NCBI RefSeq assembly: GCF_042138895.1
Contig: NZ_JBHIKW010000008.1
Location: 62,001 to 126,000 of the forward strand
Direction of reading: 5' to 3'
Source: Cedecea selenatireducens
GTDB taxonomy: Bacteria; Pseudomonadota; Gammaproteobacteria; Enterobacterales; Enterobacteriaceae
Length of the DNA stretch: 64,000 bases
The notes below the pieces were generated by a model. The model ran no database searches and was not told the DNA's origin. It saw only the letters and a list, made by a program, of their open reading frames with translations. Positions 17,423 to 25,765 of the stretch are shown here, in pieces; position 1 is the stretch's first letter; the number at the start of each line of letters is the position of its first letter. Both the position numbers and the translations under genes were made by a program.

Positions 17423-18199
17423 ATGAAAAAAGTTTATGCGCTAAGTTTGCTTCTTGGGCTGTGCTCTTCGTTTTCTGCGCTGGCGGCCGGCGAGCTGCGT
17501 TATGGTCTGGAAGCGGAATATCCTCCGTTTGAGAGCCGCAACAGCGCGGGCGAGCTGGAAGGATTTGATATCGAGCTGGGCAAGGCGATTTGCCAGGCGG
17601 CCAGCCTCAAGTGTAGCTGGGTTGAAACCTCGTTTGACTCGCTGATCCCTGGGCTCGCCGCGAAGAAATTCGACGCCATCAACTCGGCGATGAACATCAC
17701 CGCCCAGCGGCAAAAAAGCATTGATTTCACCCAGCCAATCTACCGCATTCCTTCTCAGCTGGTCGGCAAAGAGGGCAGCGGCCTGCAAGCGACGGCGGAA
17801 GGGCTGAAGGGTAAAACCATCGGCGTGCTGCAGGGCTCTATTCAGGAAACCTACGCCAAAGAACATTGGGAGAAGCAGGGCGTAAGCGTCGTGTCGTATA
17901 AAGATCAGAACATGGCCTGGGCCGATTTGCTGAACGGCCGCATTGATGCCTCGCTGGTGATGTCCGCTGCGGGTCAGGCGGGCTTCCTGAGCACGCCGCA
18001 GGGCAAAGGCTTTGGTTTTATCGGCAAGCCGGTAAGCGACGATACCATTCTCGGCAGCGGGATCGGCTTTGGTCTGCGTAAAGGTGACGCTGTCACTAAA
18101 AAAGAGCTGGACGCGGCGATTGATAAAGTCAAAGCCGACGGCACCGTCACCAGGCTTGCGCAGAAGTTCTTCCCGGGCATCGACGTTAGCGTGAAGTAA
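17423..18199 (+). CDS. Periplasmic amino-acid-binding protein (HisJ/ArgT family), orphan
   Basis: SBP_bac_3 family protein of about 258 aa with a Sec signal peptide (MKKVYALSLLLGLC...ALA-AGEL). The ligand-binding signature LRYGLEAEYPPFESRNSAGE followed by GFDIELGKAIC is typical of lysine/arginine/ornithine/histidine binders. The start at 17423 is preferred to ATG 17420 for spacing from AGAGG. No permease or ATPase genes are adjacent, so it must share a translocator (for example a HisQMP-type complex) encoded elsewhere. Confidence 0.9.
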   Translation: MKKVYALSLLLGLCSSFSALAAGELRYGLEAEYPPFESRNSAGELEGFDIELGKAICQAASLKCSWVETSFDSLIPGLAAKKFDAINSAMNITAQRQKSIDFTQPIYRIPSQLVGKEGSGLQATAEGLKGKTIGVLQGSIQETYAKEHWEKQGVSVVSYKDQNMAWADLLNGRIDASLVMSAAGQAGFLSTPQGKGFGFIGKPVSDDTILGSGIGFGLRKGDAVTKKELDAAIDKVKADGTVTRLAQKFFPGIDVSVK

Positions 18200-18206
18200 C
18201 CTTTCT

Positions 18207-18257
18207 GGCGGCTCGCCGACGGGCCGCCTGCTAAAATTTTTAGCGCTTTTTTCGCCA
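18207..18257 (+). terminator. Terminator after the aminotransferase/binding-protein operon
   Basis: The GGCGGC / GCCGCC hairpin (18207-18228) is followed at once by a second perfect palindrome GCTAAAATTTTTAGC and a GCTTTTTT run. Confidence 0.6.
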
Positions 18258-18336
18258 GAGTATTGTCCATTTTTCGGCAATATCTGGTTTCCTGAAAAAA
18301 AACCTTCGTTCCTCCCTCAAACGCCTTCACCGCCCA

Positions 18337-18365
18337 TTGGATTCATTGTGAATTTTGTCTAGAGT
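18337..18365 (+). promoter_or_regulatory. Putative promoter of opgD
   Basis: -35 TTGGAT (18337-18342) and -10 TAGAGT (18360-18365), 17-bp spacer, about 80 bp before the start codon. The weak -35 would fit stationary-phase control, as known for E. coli opgD. Confidence 0.45.
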
Positions 18366-18453
18366 GTGCGGTCGTACAGGTAGCAGTCTCTTGCCGCTGT
18401 TCTGCCCGAGGGCGGGACGAAACACATCGACATATAAGGACGATTTCTCAGGC

Positions 18454-20109
18454 ATGAATCGCAGACGTTTTATCCAGGCCTCTATGGCTCTCGCCGCTGC
18501 CTGCGGCACGCCGACCCTTGCCACGCTGTTCTCCCGAAGCGCCTTTGCAGCCGAGTCCGGCATTGCGGACGGGCACTCCACTGCCTTCGATTTTGCAGTG
18601 CTCCAGGGCATGGCGCATGACCTGTCGAAAAAACCGTGGGGAGGCGCGCCGAGAGCGCTGCCGAACACGCTTGCTAACCTGACGCCTCAGGCTTACAACG
18701 CCATCCAGTATGATGCTAATCATTCGCTGTGGAACAACATAGATAATCGCCAGCTCGACGTGCAGTTCTTCCACGTCGGCATGGGGTTCCGCCGCCGCGT
18801 CAGAATGTTTTCTCTGGACTCTGCCACCCACCAGGCGCGTGAAATTCACTTCCGTCCGGAATTGTTTAACTACAACGACGCGGGCGTGGACACCAAACAG
18901 CTCGAAGGCCAGACCGATCTCGGCTTTGCCGGTCTGAAGGTCTTTAAGGCGCCTGAACTGGCGCGCCGTGACGTGGTGTCATTCCTCGGTGCCAGCTACT
19001 TCCGCGCCGTAGACAGCACTTACCAGTACGGCTTGTCCGCACGTGGCCTGGCGGTGGACACCTTCACCGACACGCCGGAAGAGTTCCCGGACTTCACCTC
19101 GTTCTGGTTTGAAACGCCAAAAGCTTCCGACACCACTTTTGTGGTCTACGCGCTGCTGGACAGCCCAAGCGTGACCGGTGCCTACAAATTTACCATCAAC
19201 TGCGAAGCCGAACGGGTGGTGATGGAGGTGGACAACCACCTTTACGCCCGTAAAGACGTCAAGCAGCTGGGTATTGCACCGATGACCAGTATGTTTGCCT
19301 GCGGCACCAACGAACGCCGCACCTGCGACACCATTCACCCGCAAATTCACGACTCCGACCGCCTGGCCATGTGGCGCGGTAACGGCGAGTGGATTTGCCG
19401 CCCGTTGAATAACCCGCAAAAGCTGCAGTTCAACGCTTTCATGGACGAAAACCCGAAAGGCTTTGGCCTGCTGCAGCTGGATCACGATTTTGCCAGCTAC
19501 CAGGACATCATGGGCTGGTACAACAAGCGCCCAAGCCTGTGGGTGGAGCCGCGCAACAAGTGGGGCAAAGGCTCCGTTGGCCTGATGGAAATCCCGACCA
19601 CCGGCGAAACCCTCGACAATATCGTCTGCTTCTGGCAGCCGGAAAAACCGGTCAAAGCCGGGGATGAGTTCGAGTTTAAATACCGTCTCTACTGGAGCGG
19701 CCTGCCGCCTGTCACCACGGATCTGGCCCGCGTTTACGCCACCCGTACCGGCATGGGCAGCTTCCCGGAAGGCTGGGCGCCGGGCGAACACTTCCCGGAC
19801 AAATGGTCCCGCCGCTTTGCTATTGATTTTGTCGGCGGCGACCTGAAAGCCGCCGCGCCGAAAGGCATTGAACCGGTGATCACGCTCTCCAACGGCGAAG
19901 CGAAGCAGGTTGAGATCCTCTACGTCGAACCGTTTGACGGCTACCGCATTCTGTTTGACTGGTACCCGACCAACGACTCCACCGACCCGGTCGAGATGCG
20001 TATGTTCCTGCGCTGCCAGGGTAAAGCCATCAGTGAAACCTGGCTGTACCAGTACTTCCCGCCGCCGGCGGATAAGCGTAAATACGTCGACGACCGCGAA
20101 ATGCGTTAA
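18454..20109 (+). CDS. opgD: OpgD (MdoD), periplasmic glucan backbone-shaping protein
   Basis: 551 aa, equal to E. coli OpgD, which controls the structure of osmoregulated periplasmic glucans. It has a Tat signal peptide with the twin-arginine MNRRRFIQASMALAA and cleavage near AFA-AE; Tat export is established for OpgD. The MdoG/OpgG domain fills the remainder. The start is fixed by the Tat motif; the open frame extends upstream to 18355 without homology. In E. coli it follows ydcJ directly; here four genes intervene. Confidence 0.96.
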   Translation: MNRRRFIQASMALAAACGTPTLATLFSRSAFAAESGIADGHSTAFDFAVLQGMAHDLSKKPWGGAPRALPNTLANLTPQAYNAIQYDANHSLWNNIDNRQLDVQFFHVGMGFRRRVRMFSLDSATHQAREIHFRPELFNYNDAGVDTKQLEGQTDLGFAGLKVFKAPELARRDVVSFLGASYFRAVDSTYQYGLSARGLAVDTFTDTPEEFPDFTSFWFETPKASDTTFVVYALLDSPSVTGAYKFTINCEAERVVMEVDNHLYARKDVKQLGIAPMTSMFACGTNERRTCDTIHPQIHDSDRLAMWRGNGEWICRPLNNPQKLQFNAFMDENPKGFGLLQLDHDFASYQDIMGWYNKRPSLWVEPRNKWGKGSVGLMEIPTTGETLDNIVCFWQPEKPVKAGDEFEFKYRLYWSGLPPVTTDLARVYATRTGMGSFPEGWAPGEHFPDKWSRRFAIDFVGGDLKAAAPKGIEPVITLSNGEAKQVEILYVEPFDGYRILFDWYPTNDSTDPVEMRMFLRCQGKAISETWLYQYFPPPADKRKYVDDREMR

Positions 20110-20116
20110 TCATCCC

Positions 20117-20150
20117 AGCCCCGCCGCGTAAAAGCCGCGGGGCTTTTTTA
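20117..20150 (+). terminator. opgD terminator
   Basis: The 8-bp stem AGCCCCGC / GCGGGGCT with a 12-nt loop is followed by six T. The T tract overlaps the stop codon of the convergent hicB gene. Confidence 0.85.
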
Positions 20151-20510
20151 TCGATTTCTCAAATGTTTTGTCAGTACATCAATGATGTAACTGTTAACCG
20201 ACATTTGCTGCTCGGCCGCAGCAACACTCAGTCGTTCGCCAAAGGATTCAGGATAGCGCAGCGTGAACGTCTTCATTTTCTCTTCTTTTTCAAAAGGTTC
20301 CATACCCGCAGAATGGCAGTCCTCCAGGTAGTACTGTAAGGCGGTTTCACCCTCACGAATAAGCCCCGCCGCGCTGTCGGCGACGAAGTCACAGTATCCG
20401 GTTAAGCCGAGAAATTTCCCGCGAAAGAGGTTTATTTCGGGAACCCAGGTGATCAACGCTGGCTGGCCGCTGATGATCATAATGTTTGGCAGTGCTTCCG
20501 CAGTGGTCAT
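20148..20510 (-). CDS. hicB: HicB-family antitoxin with C-terminal ribbon-helix-helix
   Basis: About 120 aa from the ATG at 20510. The N-terminal part (NIMIISGQPALITWVPEINL then FRGKFLGLTGYCDFVADS) resembles the HicB partial RNase-H fold that covers the toxin. The C-terminal segment (KTFTLRYPESFGERLSVAAA, then EQQMSVNSYIIDVLTKHL) is a ribbon-helix-helix DNA-binding domain. It overlaps hicA by four bases (ATGA), so the two are translationally coupled with the toxin first. Likely autoregulates through the palindrome at 20832-20852. Confidence 0.88.
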   Translation of the reverse strand: MTTAEALPNIMIISGQPALITWVPEINLFRGKFLGLTGYCDFVADSAAGLIREGETALQYYLEDCHSAGMEPFEKEEKMKTFTLRYPESFGERLSVAAAEQQMSVNSYIIDVLTKHLRNR

Positions 20511-20782
20511 GGTGTGACTCCGATACTCGCAAACCATTCTTTCAGGTTGGCTATGGCCCCTTTATCGGTCTCAGGAGAAGGATGGGGGCGATGAAAATGG
20601 GCGATGCTGCCGTTAAGCTGGAAGCGTATACGTGAACCGCGGCCGGGGTTGACCTCTCCGCCGAGGGCAAGCACCAGCCTTTCTATATCCTGCCATTTCA
20701 CTCCGGAGGGAACGGGCTTGATGAAAATTTGAATTAGCGTTTGACGATGTTTGTTTCTTAGGTATTCCTGTCCATATCCCAT
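20507..20782 (-). CDS. hicA: HicA-family mRNA interferase toxin (long form)
   Basis: About 91 aa from MGYGQEYLRNKHRQTLIQIF; an ATG four codons earlier (20794) is possible, but AAGG lies just before the one chosen. The dsRBD-like fold shows PVPSGVKWQDIERLVLALGG, GRGSRIRF and the histidine-containing AHFHRPHPSPETDKG that is characteristic of this subfamily. HicA toxins cleave mRNA in a ribosome-independent way until bound by HicB. In E. coli K-12 the hicAB genes lie near ydcP, not here; this copy occupies the ydcH position. Confidence 0.9.
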   Translation of the reverse strand: MGYGQEYLRNKHRQTLIQIFIKPVPSGVKWQDIERLVLALGGEVNPGRGSRIRFQLNGSIAHFHRPHPSPETDKGAIANLKEWFASIGVTP

Positions 20783-20812
20783 GATTCCTTCCATGATTCG
20801 ACGTGCAATGTC

Positions 20813-20852
20813 ATCGTAGCATATCGTTTTTTGACTTCAATATTTGAAGTCA
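20813..20852 (-). promoter_or_regulatory. hicAB promoter overlapped by a perfect palindromic operator
   Basis: A perfect inverted repeat with 9-bp arms, TGACTTCAA (20832-20840) and TTGAAGTCA (20844-20852), around TAT. On the minus strand the left arm contains the -35 TTGAAG; a -10 TACGAT lies at 20818-20813 after 16 bp. Binding by the HicB ribbon-helix-helix domain would occlude RNA polymerase. Confidence 0.75.
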
Positions 20853-20941
20853 TTTTTCGCGAAGCATTCCATATTTTGATGAAAATTAATGCAAGGAATG
20901 AGCGGGGTATTGGTTTTTAGTATTGATTTTGCATTTATCCA

Positions 20942-20961
20942 TAATGAATTTTTATTCATTA
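20942..20961. promoter_or_regulatory. Second palindrome, upstream of rimL
   Basis: TAATGAAT / ATTCATTA arms (8 bp each, perfect) around TTTT, 13 bp before a TATAAA-type -10 (20974-20979) for rimL. Operator or protein-binding role is inferred from symmetry only. Confidence 0.35.
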
Positions 20962-21012
20962 CTGTTCTGTCGGTATAAATTGGAGTCAACTTCCTGGTAA
21001 AAGTGACATAAG

Positions 21013-21603
21013 ATGGCTGTCACCTCTAAGCAAAAACGGGAGCCGCGTGTGGAGCAGCATCAGGAATGGCAGGATGAAGTGATTACGGTCAACGATGAAA
21101 TCGAGCTGCATTCGGTTAGCGAGCGGTTCGTTCAGCCTGTTTTCGCGCTGGTGCAGCGCAACAAAAGCTGGCTGCAAAAAGCCATGAACTGGCCGCAGTA
21201 TGTTGTTTCCGAGGACGACACGCGCAAAACGGTGCAGGGTAACTATGTCTTACATCATAAGGGCTACGCGAAGATGTTTATGATCCTCCATCGCGGCGAG
21301 CTGGTGGGCGTGTTTTCCTTTAACCAGATAGAACCGACCAAAAAAACGGCCTACATCGGCTACTGGCTGAGCGAGGACAGGCAGGGGCAGGGCATAATTT
21401 CTGCCGTGATCGAGGCTGTAATTAGCAGGTACGCGCAGGCAGGGACGGTGCGCCGGTTTGTTATCAAATGCATCGTCACTAACCAGGCCAGCAACCGGGT
21501 GGCACAGCGCAACGGCTTCACGCTCGAAGGCTGCCTGAAACAGGCCGAATTCCTGAACGGCGAGTACCACGACCAGAATATTTACGGGCGTATCGCCGAT
21601 TAA
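21013..21603 (+). CDS. rimL: Ribosomal-protein serine N-acetyltransferase RimL
   Basis: GNAT acetyltransferase that acetylates the N-terminus of L12 to give L7. Conserved blocks NWPQYVVSEDDTRKTVQGN, YIGYWLSEDRQGQGIIS (acetyl-CoA loop) and RNGFTLEGCLKQAEFLNGEY match E. coli RimL (179 aa). As drawn it has 196 aa with a charged 22-residue extension; a GTG at 21079 preceded by AGGA gives a 174-aa protein closer to the family and may be the true start. Its TAA overlaps the convergent ydcK stop. Confidence 0.92.
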   Translation: MAVTSKQKREPRVEQHQEWQDEVITVNDEIELHSVSERFVQPVFALVQRNKSWLQKAMNWPQYVVSEDDTRKTVQGNYVLHHKGYAKMFMILHRGELVGVFSFNQIEPTKKTAYIGYWLSEDRQGQGIISAVIEAVISRYAQAGTVRRFVIKCIVTNQASNRVAQRNGFTLEGCLKQAEFLNGEYHDQNIYGRIAD

Positions 21604-22526
21604 AACACCCCATAAAACGGCGTGCGGGTGATGCGCTGCTCGCCGTTAATATCCTTCATGCCGCGAAGGTGAATGAGTTCGCCATCAATACCTTCCACCG
21701 CTGCCTCGTCATAAATCTGCACGTTATTTTCGATTAGCACGTTGCCCGTCACTTTAGCCTGGCCGTATACCTGCACGTTGTTGTCCATCAGGACAGGGCC
21801 GCCGATGAGCACCGCGTCGCCGTAAACCTGAACGCGATGCTTCAGCACGCAGTCGCCCTCGATGATGGCGTTGCCGTAAACCCGTGAAGAATAGCGAATC
21901 GTAGGGATCTGACTGTCGCCGCTGCCGGCAATAATACGTGCGTTGTCGGACACCTGCGCACAGTCGCAGATCCACACGTTGTTCTCCTCATTTCCTTCGA
22001 TAATCGCGTGGCCGAAAATGGCCGAGCGGTGCTCGACAAAGGCATTACTCACCCGCGCATCGCCGTAAATCTGCGCCTGATGAATGATGCGGGAGGCGCT
22101 GACCATGGCGTTCCCGTAGATTTGCAGCCGCATTTCGGCGTCTTCGGTCAGCCCCAGCACTGCAATCACCTCGCTGTGATGCAGCACGCGAGCCAATCCA
22201 TAGATATGGCACTCGCCGCTGATACGAGAATGCTCAACGCGGGCGTGACCGCTCACCCTCGCCTGGTGGCAAATTTCTGACTCGCCGAGGATTATCGCGT
22301 TGTCCTCGACGCTCGCACCGCCCCAGACAAAAGCGTCAGGCTCAAGCCAGCAGCTTCCCGACTGGCTCAGATTAGCTTCTTCTTCAACCCAGCCGCCGCT
22401 TTGCCCGGTTTCTACGTCGCTAAAATCGCAAAGCGCCTCAATTTGCCAGAGCCGGACTTGCCGCAGTTCGCCGTCGTGCTGATAATCATGAAGCCGTGAA
22501 TTTTCCGTTAACCGGTATTTTTTCAT
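21600..22526 (-). CDS. ydcK: YdcK, left-handed beta-helix (hexapeptide-repeat) protein
   Basis: 308 aa starting MKKYRLTENSRL (E. coli YdcK 326). It consists of many imperfect hexapeptide turns such as NAIILGESEICHQARVSGHA and QIYGDARVSNAFVEH, the left-handed beta-helix fold of acyltransferases. The enzymatic role is unknown. The conserved core VWICDCAQVSDNARIIAG and C-terminal INGEQRITRTP match the E. coli protein. rimL and ydcK are convergent and share the four bases TTAA across their stop codons. Confidence 0.92.
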   Translation of the reverse strand: MKKYRLTENSRLHDYQHDGELRQVRLWQIEALCDFSDVETGQSGGWVEEEANLSQSGSCWLEPDAFVWGGASVEDNAIILGESEICHQARVSGHARVEHSRISGECHIYGLARVLHHSEVIAVLGLTEDAEMRLQIYGNAMVSASRIIHQAQIYGDARVSNAFVEHRSAIFGHAIIEGNEENNVWICDCAQVSDNARIIAGSGDSQIPTIRYSSRVYGNAIIEGDCVLKHRVQVYGDAVLIGGPVLMDNNVQVYGQAKVTGNVLIENNVQIYDEAAVEGIDGELIHLRGMKDINGEQRITRTPFYGVF

Positions 22527-22639
22527 CGCCGTTTCTCGCTGTGTCCTGCTGATAAACGTAGCAGGTAATTCACCGGCATAGCGTTCGGCGGCGTAATCGC
22601 ATAAAATGCATTTAAAATACATTTTAAAAAATAAACAAA

Positions 22640-23632
22640 ATGAATAAACCGACCCCCGGTAGCTTTATCAACCTTCCCGCAGGCTACTTTGGCATGGTGC
22701 TGGGCATCATCGGCATGGGATTTGCCTGGCGCTATGCCGCTATCATTTGGCCGGTGCCGTCGGCCGTGGGCGAGGCGCTGGTCGCGCTCGCAGGTGTTAT
22801 CTGGCTGCTGCTGGCTTTGGCATTTATCACACGCCTGGTTCGCTACCCGCACAGCGTTGCTGCGGAAATCCATCATCCCTTGATGAGCAGCTTTGTCAGC
22901 CTGTTCCCGGCGACAACCATGCTGGTTGCCATCGGCGTGGCGCCTTATCTGCGCCCGCTCGCCGTGGTGATGTTTGGCTTTGGCGCCGTGGTTCAGCTGT
23001 GTTATGCCGCGTGGCAATCAGCCGGATTATGGCGGGGGACGCACCCGCAGGATGCCACGACGCCGGGCCTGTATCTGCCGACCGTGGCGAATAACTTTAT
23101 TAGCGCGATGGCCTGCGGCGCGCTGGGCTATCACGACCTGGGGATCCTGTTCCTTGGGGCGGGCGTTTTTTCCTGGCTGAGTCTCGAGCCGGCGATACTG
23201 CACCGCATGCGCAGCGTCGGGGAGCTTCCGACGCCGGTGCGCACTTCGCTGGGCATTCAGCTGGCGCCCGCGCTGGTGGCCTGCAGCGCTTATCTGGCTG
23301 TAAACGGCGGCGTGACGGATTTCTTTGCCAAAATGCTGTTTGGCTATGGCCTGCTACAGCTGATTTTTATGCTGCGCTTAATGCCCTGGTACCTGGCGCA
23401 GCCGTTTAACGCCTCCTTCTGGAGCTTCTCATTCGGTATTTCCGCGCTGGCGACCACCGCGCTGCACCTGAGCGCGGGCAGCGGCGACGGCCTGTTTCAC
23501 CTCATCGCGGTACCGCTCTTTATTTTTACTAATGTGATTATTGGCCTGCTGCTGGCTCGCACTTTCATCCTGCTCATGCAGGGGAAATTGATTTTGCGTA
23601 CCGCGAGGCCAGAAAAAAAGGATCTGTTATGA
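22640..23632 (+). CDS. tehA: TehA, SLAC1/TDT-family membrane protein (tellurite resistance)
   Basis: 330 aa, the E. coli length, with ten hydrophobic helices. Family blocks LPAGYFGMVLGIIGMGFAWR and FVSLFPATTMLVAIG are near the N-terminus, and FNASFWSFSFGISALATT carries the conserved pore-region phenylalanines. TehA gives resistance to tellurite and some drugs when overexpressed and is a bacterial homologue of plant SLAC1 anion channels. It overlaps tehB by ATGA. Confidence 0.95.
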   Translation: MNKPTPGSFINLPAGYFGMVLGIIGMGFAWRYAAIIWPVPSAVGEALVALAGVIWLLLALAFITRLVRYPHSVAAEIHHPLMSSFVSLFPATTMLVAIGVAPYLRPLAVVMFGFGAVVQLCYAAWQSAGLWRGTHPQDATTPGLYLPTVANNFISAMACGALGYHDLGILFLGAGVFSWLSLEPAILHRMRSVGELPTPVRTSLGIQLAPALVACSAYLAVNGGVTDFFAKMLFGYGLLQLIFMLRLMPWYLAQPFNASFWSFSFGISALATTALHLSAGSGDGLFHLIAVPLFIFTNVIIGLLLARTFILLMQGKLILRTARPEKKDLL

Positions 23633-24222
23633 CCGAGAAGTCTGAAAGCTACTACAGTGAAAAATATGGCCTGACCGCCACCCATTCTGACGTGCTGCAC
23701 GCCGTGAAGTACGTAGCGCCAGGTAAAACGCTGGATCTTGGCTGTGGGGGCGGGCGCAACAGCCTGTACCTGAATCAGAAAGGGTTCGACGTCACCGCGT
23801 GGGATAAAAACCCGATGAGCATCGCCCGGCTGAACGAAATTATTGAGGCCGAAGGGCTGAAAAACATCGTGACTGCGCAGGTTGACCTTAACCAGCTGAG
23901 CTTTGACGGGGAGTATGATTTTATTCTCTCAACCGTGGTGATGATGTTCCTTGAGCGCGGCACGATCCCGGGACTTATCGCCAATATGCAGCGCTGCACC
24001 AAACCCGGGGGTTACAACCTGATCGTAGCGGCGATGGATACCGAAGACTTCCCTTGCACGGTAGGGTTTCCGTTCGCCTTTAAAGAGGGCGAGCTGCGTG
24101 ACTACTATGCAGGCTGGGAGCTGGTGAAGTACAACGAAGACGTGGGCCAGCTGCATAAGACCGATGAGAATGGCAACCGTATTAAGCTGCGTTTCGCCAC
24201 GATGCTGGCGCGGAAGAAGTAA
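23629..24222 (+). CDS. tehB: TehB, SAM-dependent tellurite methyltransferase
   Basis: 197 aa, as in E. coli. Class I methyltransferase with motif I LDLGCGGGRNSLYL and acidic motif II end VTAWDKN. TehB methylates tellurite and selenite to volatile or less toxic species. Start overlaps the tehA stop (ATGA), so coupled translation is likely; SD AAAAAGGA lies in the tehA 3' end. Confidence 0.95.
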   Translation: MTEKSESYYSEKYGLTATHSDVLHAVKYVAPGKTLDLGCGGGRNSLYLNQKGFDVTAWDKNPMSIARLNEIIEAEGLKNIVTAQVDLNQLSFDGEYDFILSTVVMMFLERGTIPGLIANMQRCTKPGGYNLIVAAMDTEDFPCTVGFPFAFKEGELRDYYAGWELVKYNEDVGQLHKTDENGNRIKLRFATMLARKK

Positions 24223-24227
24223 AGGTT

Positions 24228-24416
24228 AACCCTCACCCCGGCCCTCTCCCTGGAAGGGAGAGGGGGAATTCAAGCGTTCTCTGTATGAATCCCCTCGCTC
24301 CTTTGGGGAGAGGGTTAAACTCCCTGTTCTGGCCCCCTCGCCCCTTTGGGGAGAGGGTTAAACTCCCTGTTCTGGTCCCCTCGCCCCTTTGGGGAGAGGG
24401 TTAGGGTGAGGGGAAA
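24228..24416. repeat. GC-rich palindromic repeat element with three 43-bp internal tandem repeats
   Basis: Between convergent tehB and pepT. The ends are inverted relative to each other: ACCCTCACCCCGGCCCTCTC on the left and, read in reverse complement, CCCCTCACCCTAACCCTCTC on the right. Inside, a 43-bp unit starting CCCCTCG(C/T)(T/C)CCTTTGGGG is repeated at 24291, 24334 and 24377, each with a CCCCTTTGGGG mini-palindrome. This looks like an interspersed palindromic (REP/MITE-like) repeat expanded by tandem duplication. It may also act as the terminator for both genes. Confidence 0.8.
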
Positions 24417-25646
24417 TTACTTCGCCGCCAGCAGACAAAGCTTCAGCGCCACGTTATACGAAGCCTCAAACGCCCGCAGCGGTAAAAACTCAAACCGTGA
24501 ATGGAAATTGTGCGCGCCGGTAAAGAAGTTCGGCGTTAGCAGCCCTTTAGCCGAAAGCGCAGCCCCGTCCGTGCCGCCGCGCATCGGAATCACCTTCGGC
24601 TCAATGCCCAGCTCATCCAGGGCGGCAAAAATCAAATCAATCGCCCGGCGATCGTCGGTAATGGCGTTACTGATGTTGCTGTAGGTATCGCTGAGGCTGT
24701 ACTCCACGCGCGCGGTGGGGTGCTGCGCGGCAATTTTTTGCGCAACTTCGCCAATCTGCTGCTTACGGCGCTCAAAGCTTGCGAGGTCGAAGTCGCGAAT
24801 ATTCGCTTTCAGCAGCGCTTCGCTTTGTGAGGCCTGGATCCCGTTAAACCAGACGTAGCCTTCACGGCCTTCGGTGTGCTCTGGCGTCTGCTTGCGGTCA
24901 AAGTGGCTGATGTAATCCATTGCCATCAACAGCGGGTTGACCAGCACGCCTTTGGAGGACATTGGGTGGCTGGTTACGCCGGTAAACTTCAGCTCCGCAT
25001 GGGCGGCATTGAAGTTTTCATAAACGACTTCGCCCAGCTCGCAGCAGTCGATGGTCCAGGCGAAATCCACATCAAAACGAGCCAGATCCAACGCCTTCGC
25101 ACCACACAGGCCAATTTCTTCATCCGGGACGAAGGCCACAACGATGTCGCCGTGGCGATGTTCTGCCGTCAGGTTTTCCAGCAGCGTCATCACCACCGTG
25201 ACGGCGGCTTTATTATCCGCGCCCAGCACGCTGGTGCCGTCGCTGAAGATTATCTCCTCGCCGGGCCAGGCGTTGATTTCCGGGTGCTCCGCCGTGCGCA
25301 GCCAGATGTCCTCTTTGGCGTTCAGGCACAGGTCTTCCCCGGTAAAGCGCAGGATCTGCGGGTGAATGTCCGGCGACAGGCCAACGTCAACGGTATCGAT
25401 GTGCGTAATAAAGCCCACGCGCGGCGCGGCGGCCACATTGCCTCTCTTCACGGCGGTAACCGTGGCGTGCTCGTCGATAACGATATCTTCAAGGCCGAGC
25501 GTACGCAGTTCTTCCGCCAGCATGCTGGCCATTTCATGTTGCCCGGGCGTGCTGGGCAGGGCATTTACCCGCGCGTCGCTTTGGCTGGTGACCGCCAGAT
25601 AACGGAAGAAACGTTGGGTGAGCTGCTCGCTGAGCGACGAAGGCAT
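24417..25646 (-). CDS. pepT: Peptidase T-like tripeptidase (M20B metallopeptidase)
   Basis: 409 aa, cytoplasmic di-zinc aminopeptidase of the PepT family, releasing the N-terminal residue of tripeptides. Metal/catalytic residues are visible: His82 and Asp84 in THIDTVD, Asp144 in LGADNKAA, Glu176/Glu177 in PDEEIG, Asp200 in TIDCCELGE and a late His in TGAHNFHSRFEF. It diverges from E. coli PepT (for example TIDCC where PepT has VDGG), so it may be a second paralogue. It is divergent, 119 bp from a dipeptide-binding-protein gene, suggesting joint peptide use. Confidence 0.88.
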   Translation of the reverse strand: MPSSLSEQLTQRFFRYLAVTSQSDARVNALPSTPGQHEMASMLAEELRTLGLEDIVIDEHATVTAVKRGNVAAAPRVGFITHIDTVDVGLSPDIHPQILRFTGEDLCLNAKEDIWLRTAEHPEINAWPGEEIIFSDGTSVLGADNKAAVTVVMTLLENLTAEHRHGDIVVAFVPDEEIGLCGAKALDLARFDVDFAWTIDCCELGEVVYENFNAAHAELKFTGVTSHPMSSKGVLVNPLLMAMDYISHFDRKQTPEHTEGREGYVWFNGIQASQSEALLKANIRDFDLASFERRKQQIGEVAQKIAAQHPTARVEYSLSDTYSNISNAITDDRRAIDLIFAALDELGIEPKVIPMRGGTDGAALSAKGLLTPNFFTGAHNFHSRFEFLPLRAFEASYNVALKLCLLAAK

Positions 25647-25765
25647 AGTGTTTCCTTATTGTTCGATGTTGTTTGTTGGCAATGTAAATTTAATGTTATT
25701 TATTAAGGCGCTTTGCACAAGCTTTATTCATTCAGGGTCAGGATAAACACCACAGGAAGACAGCG

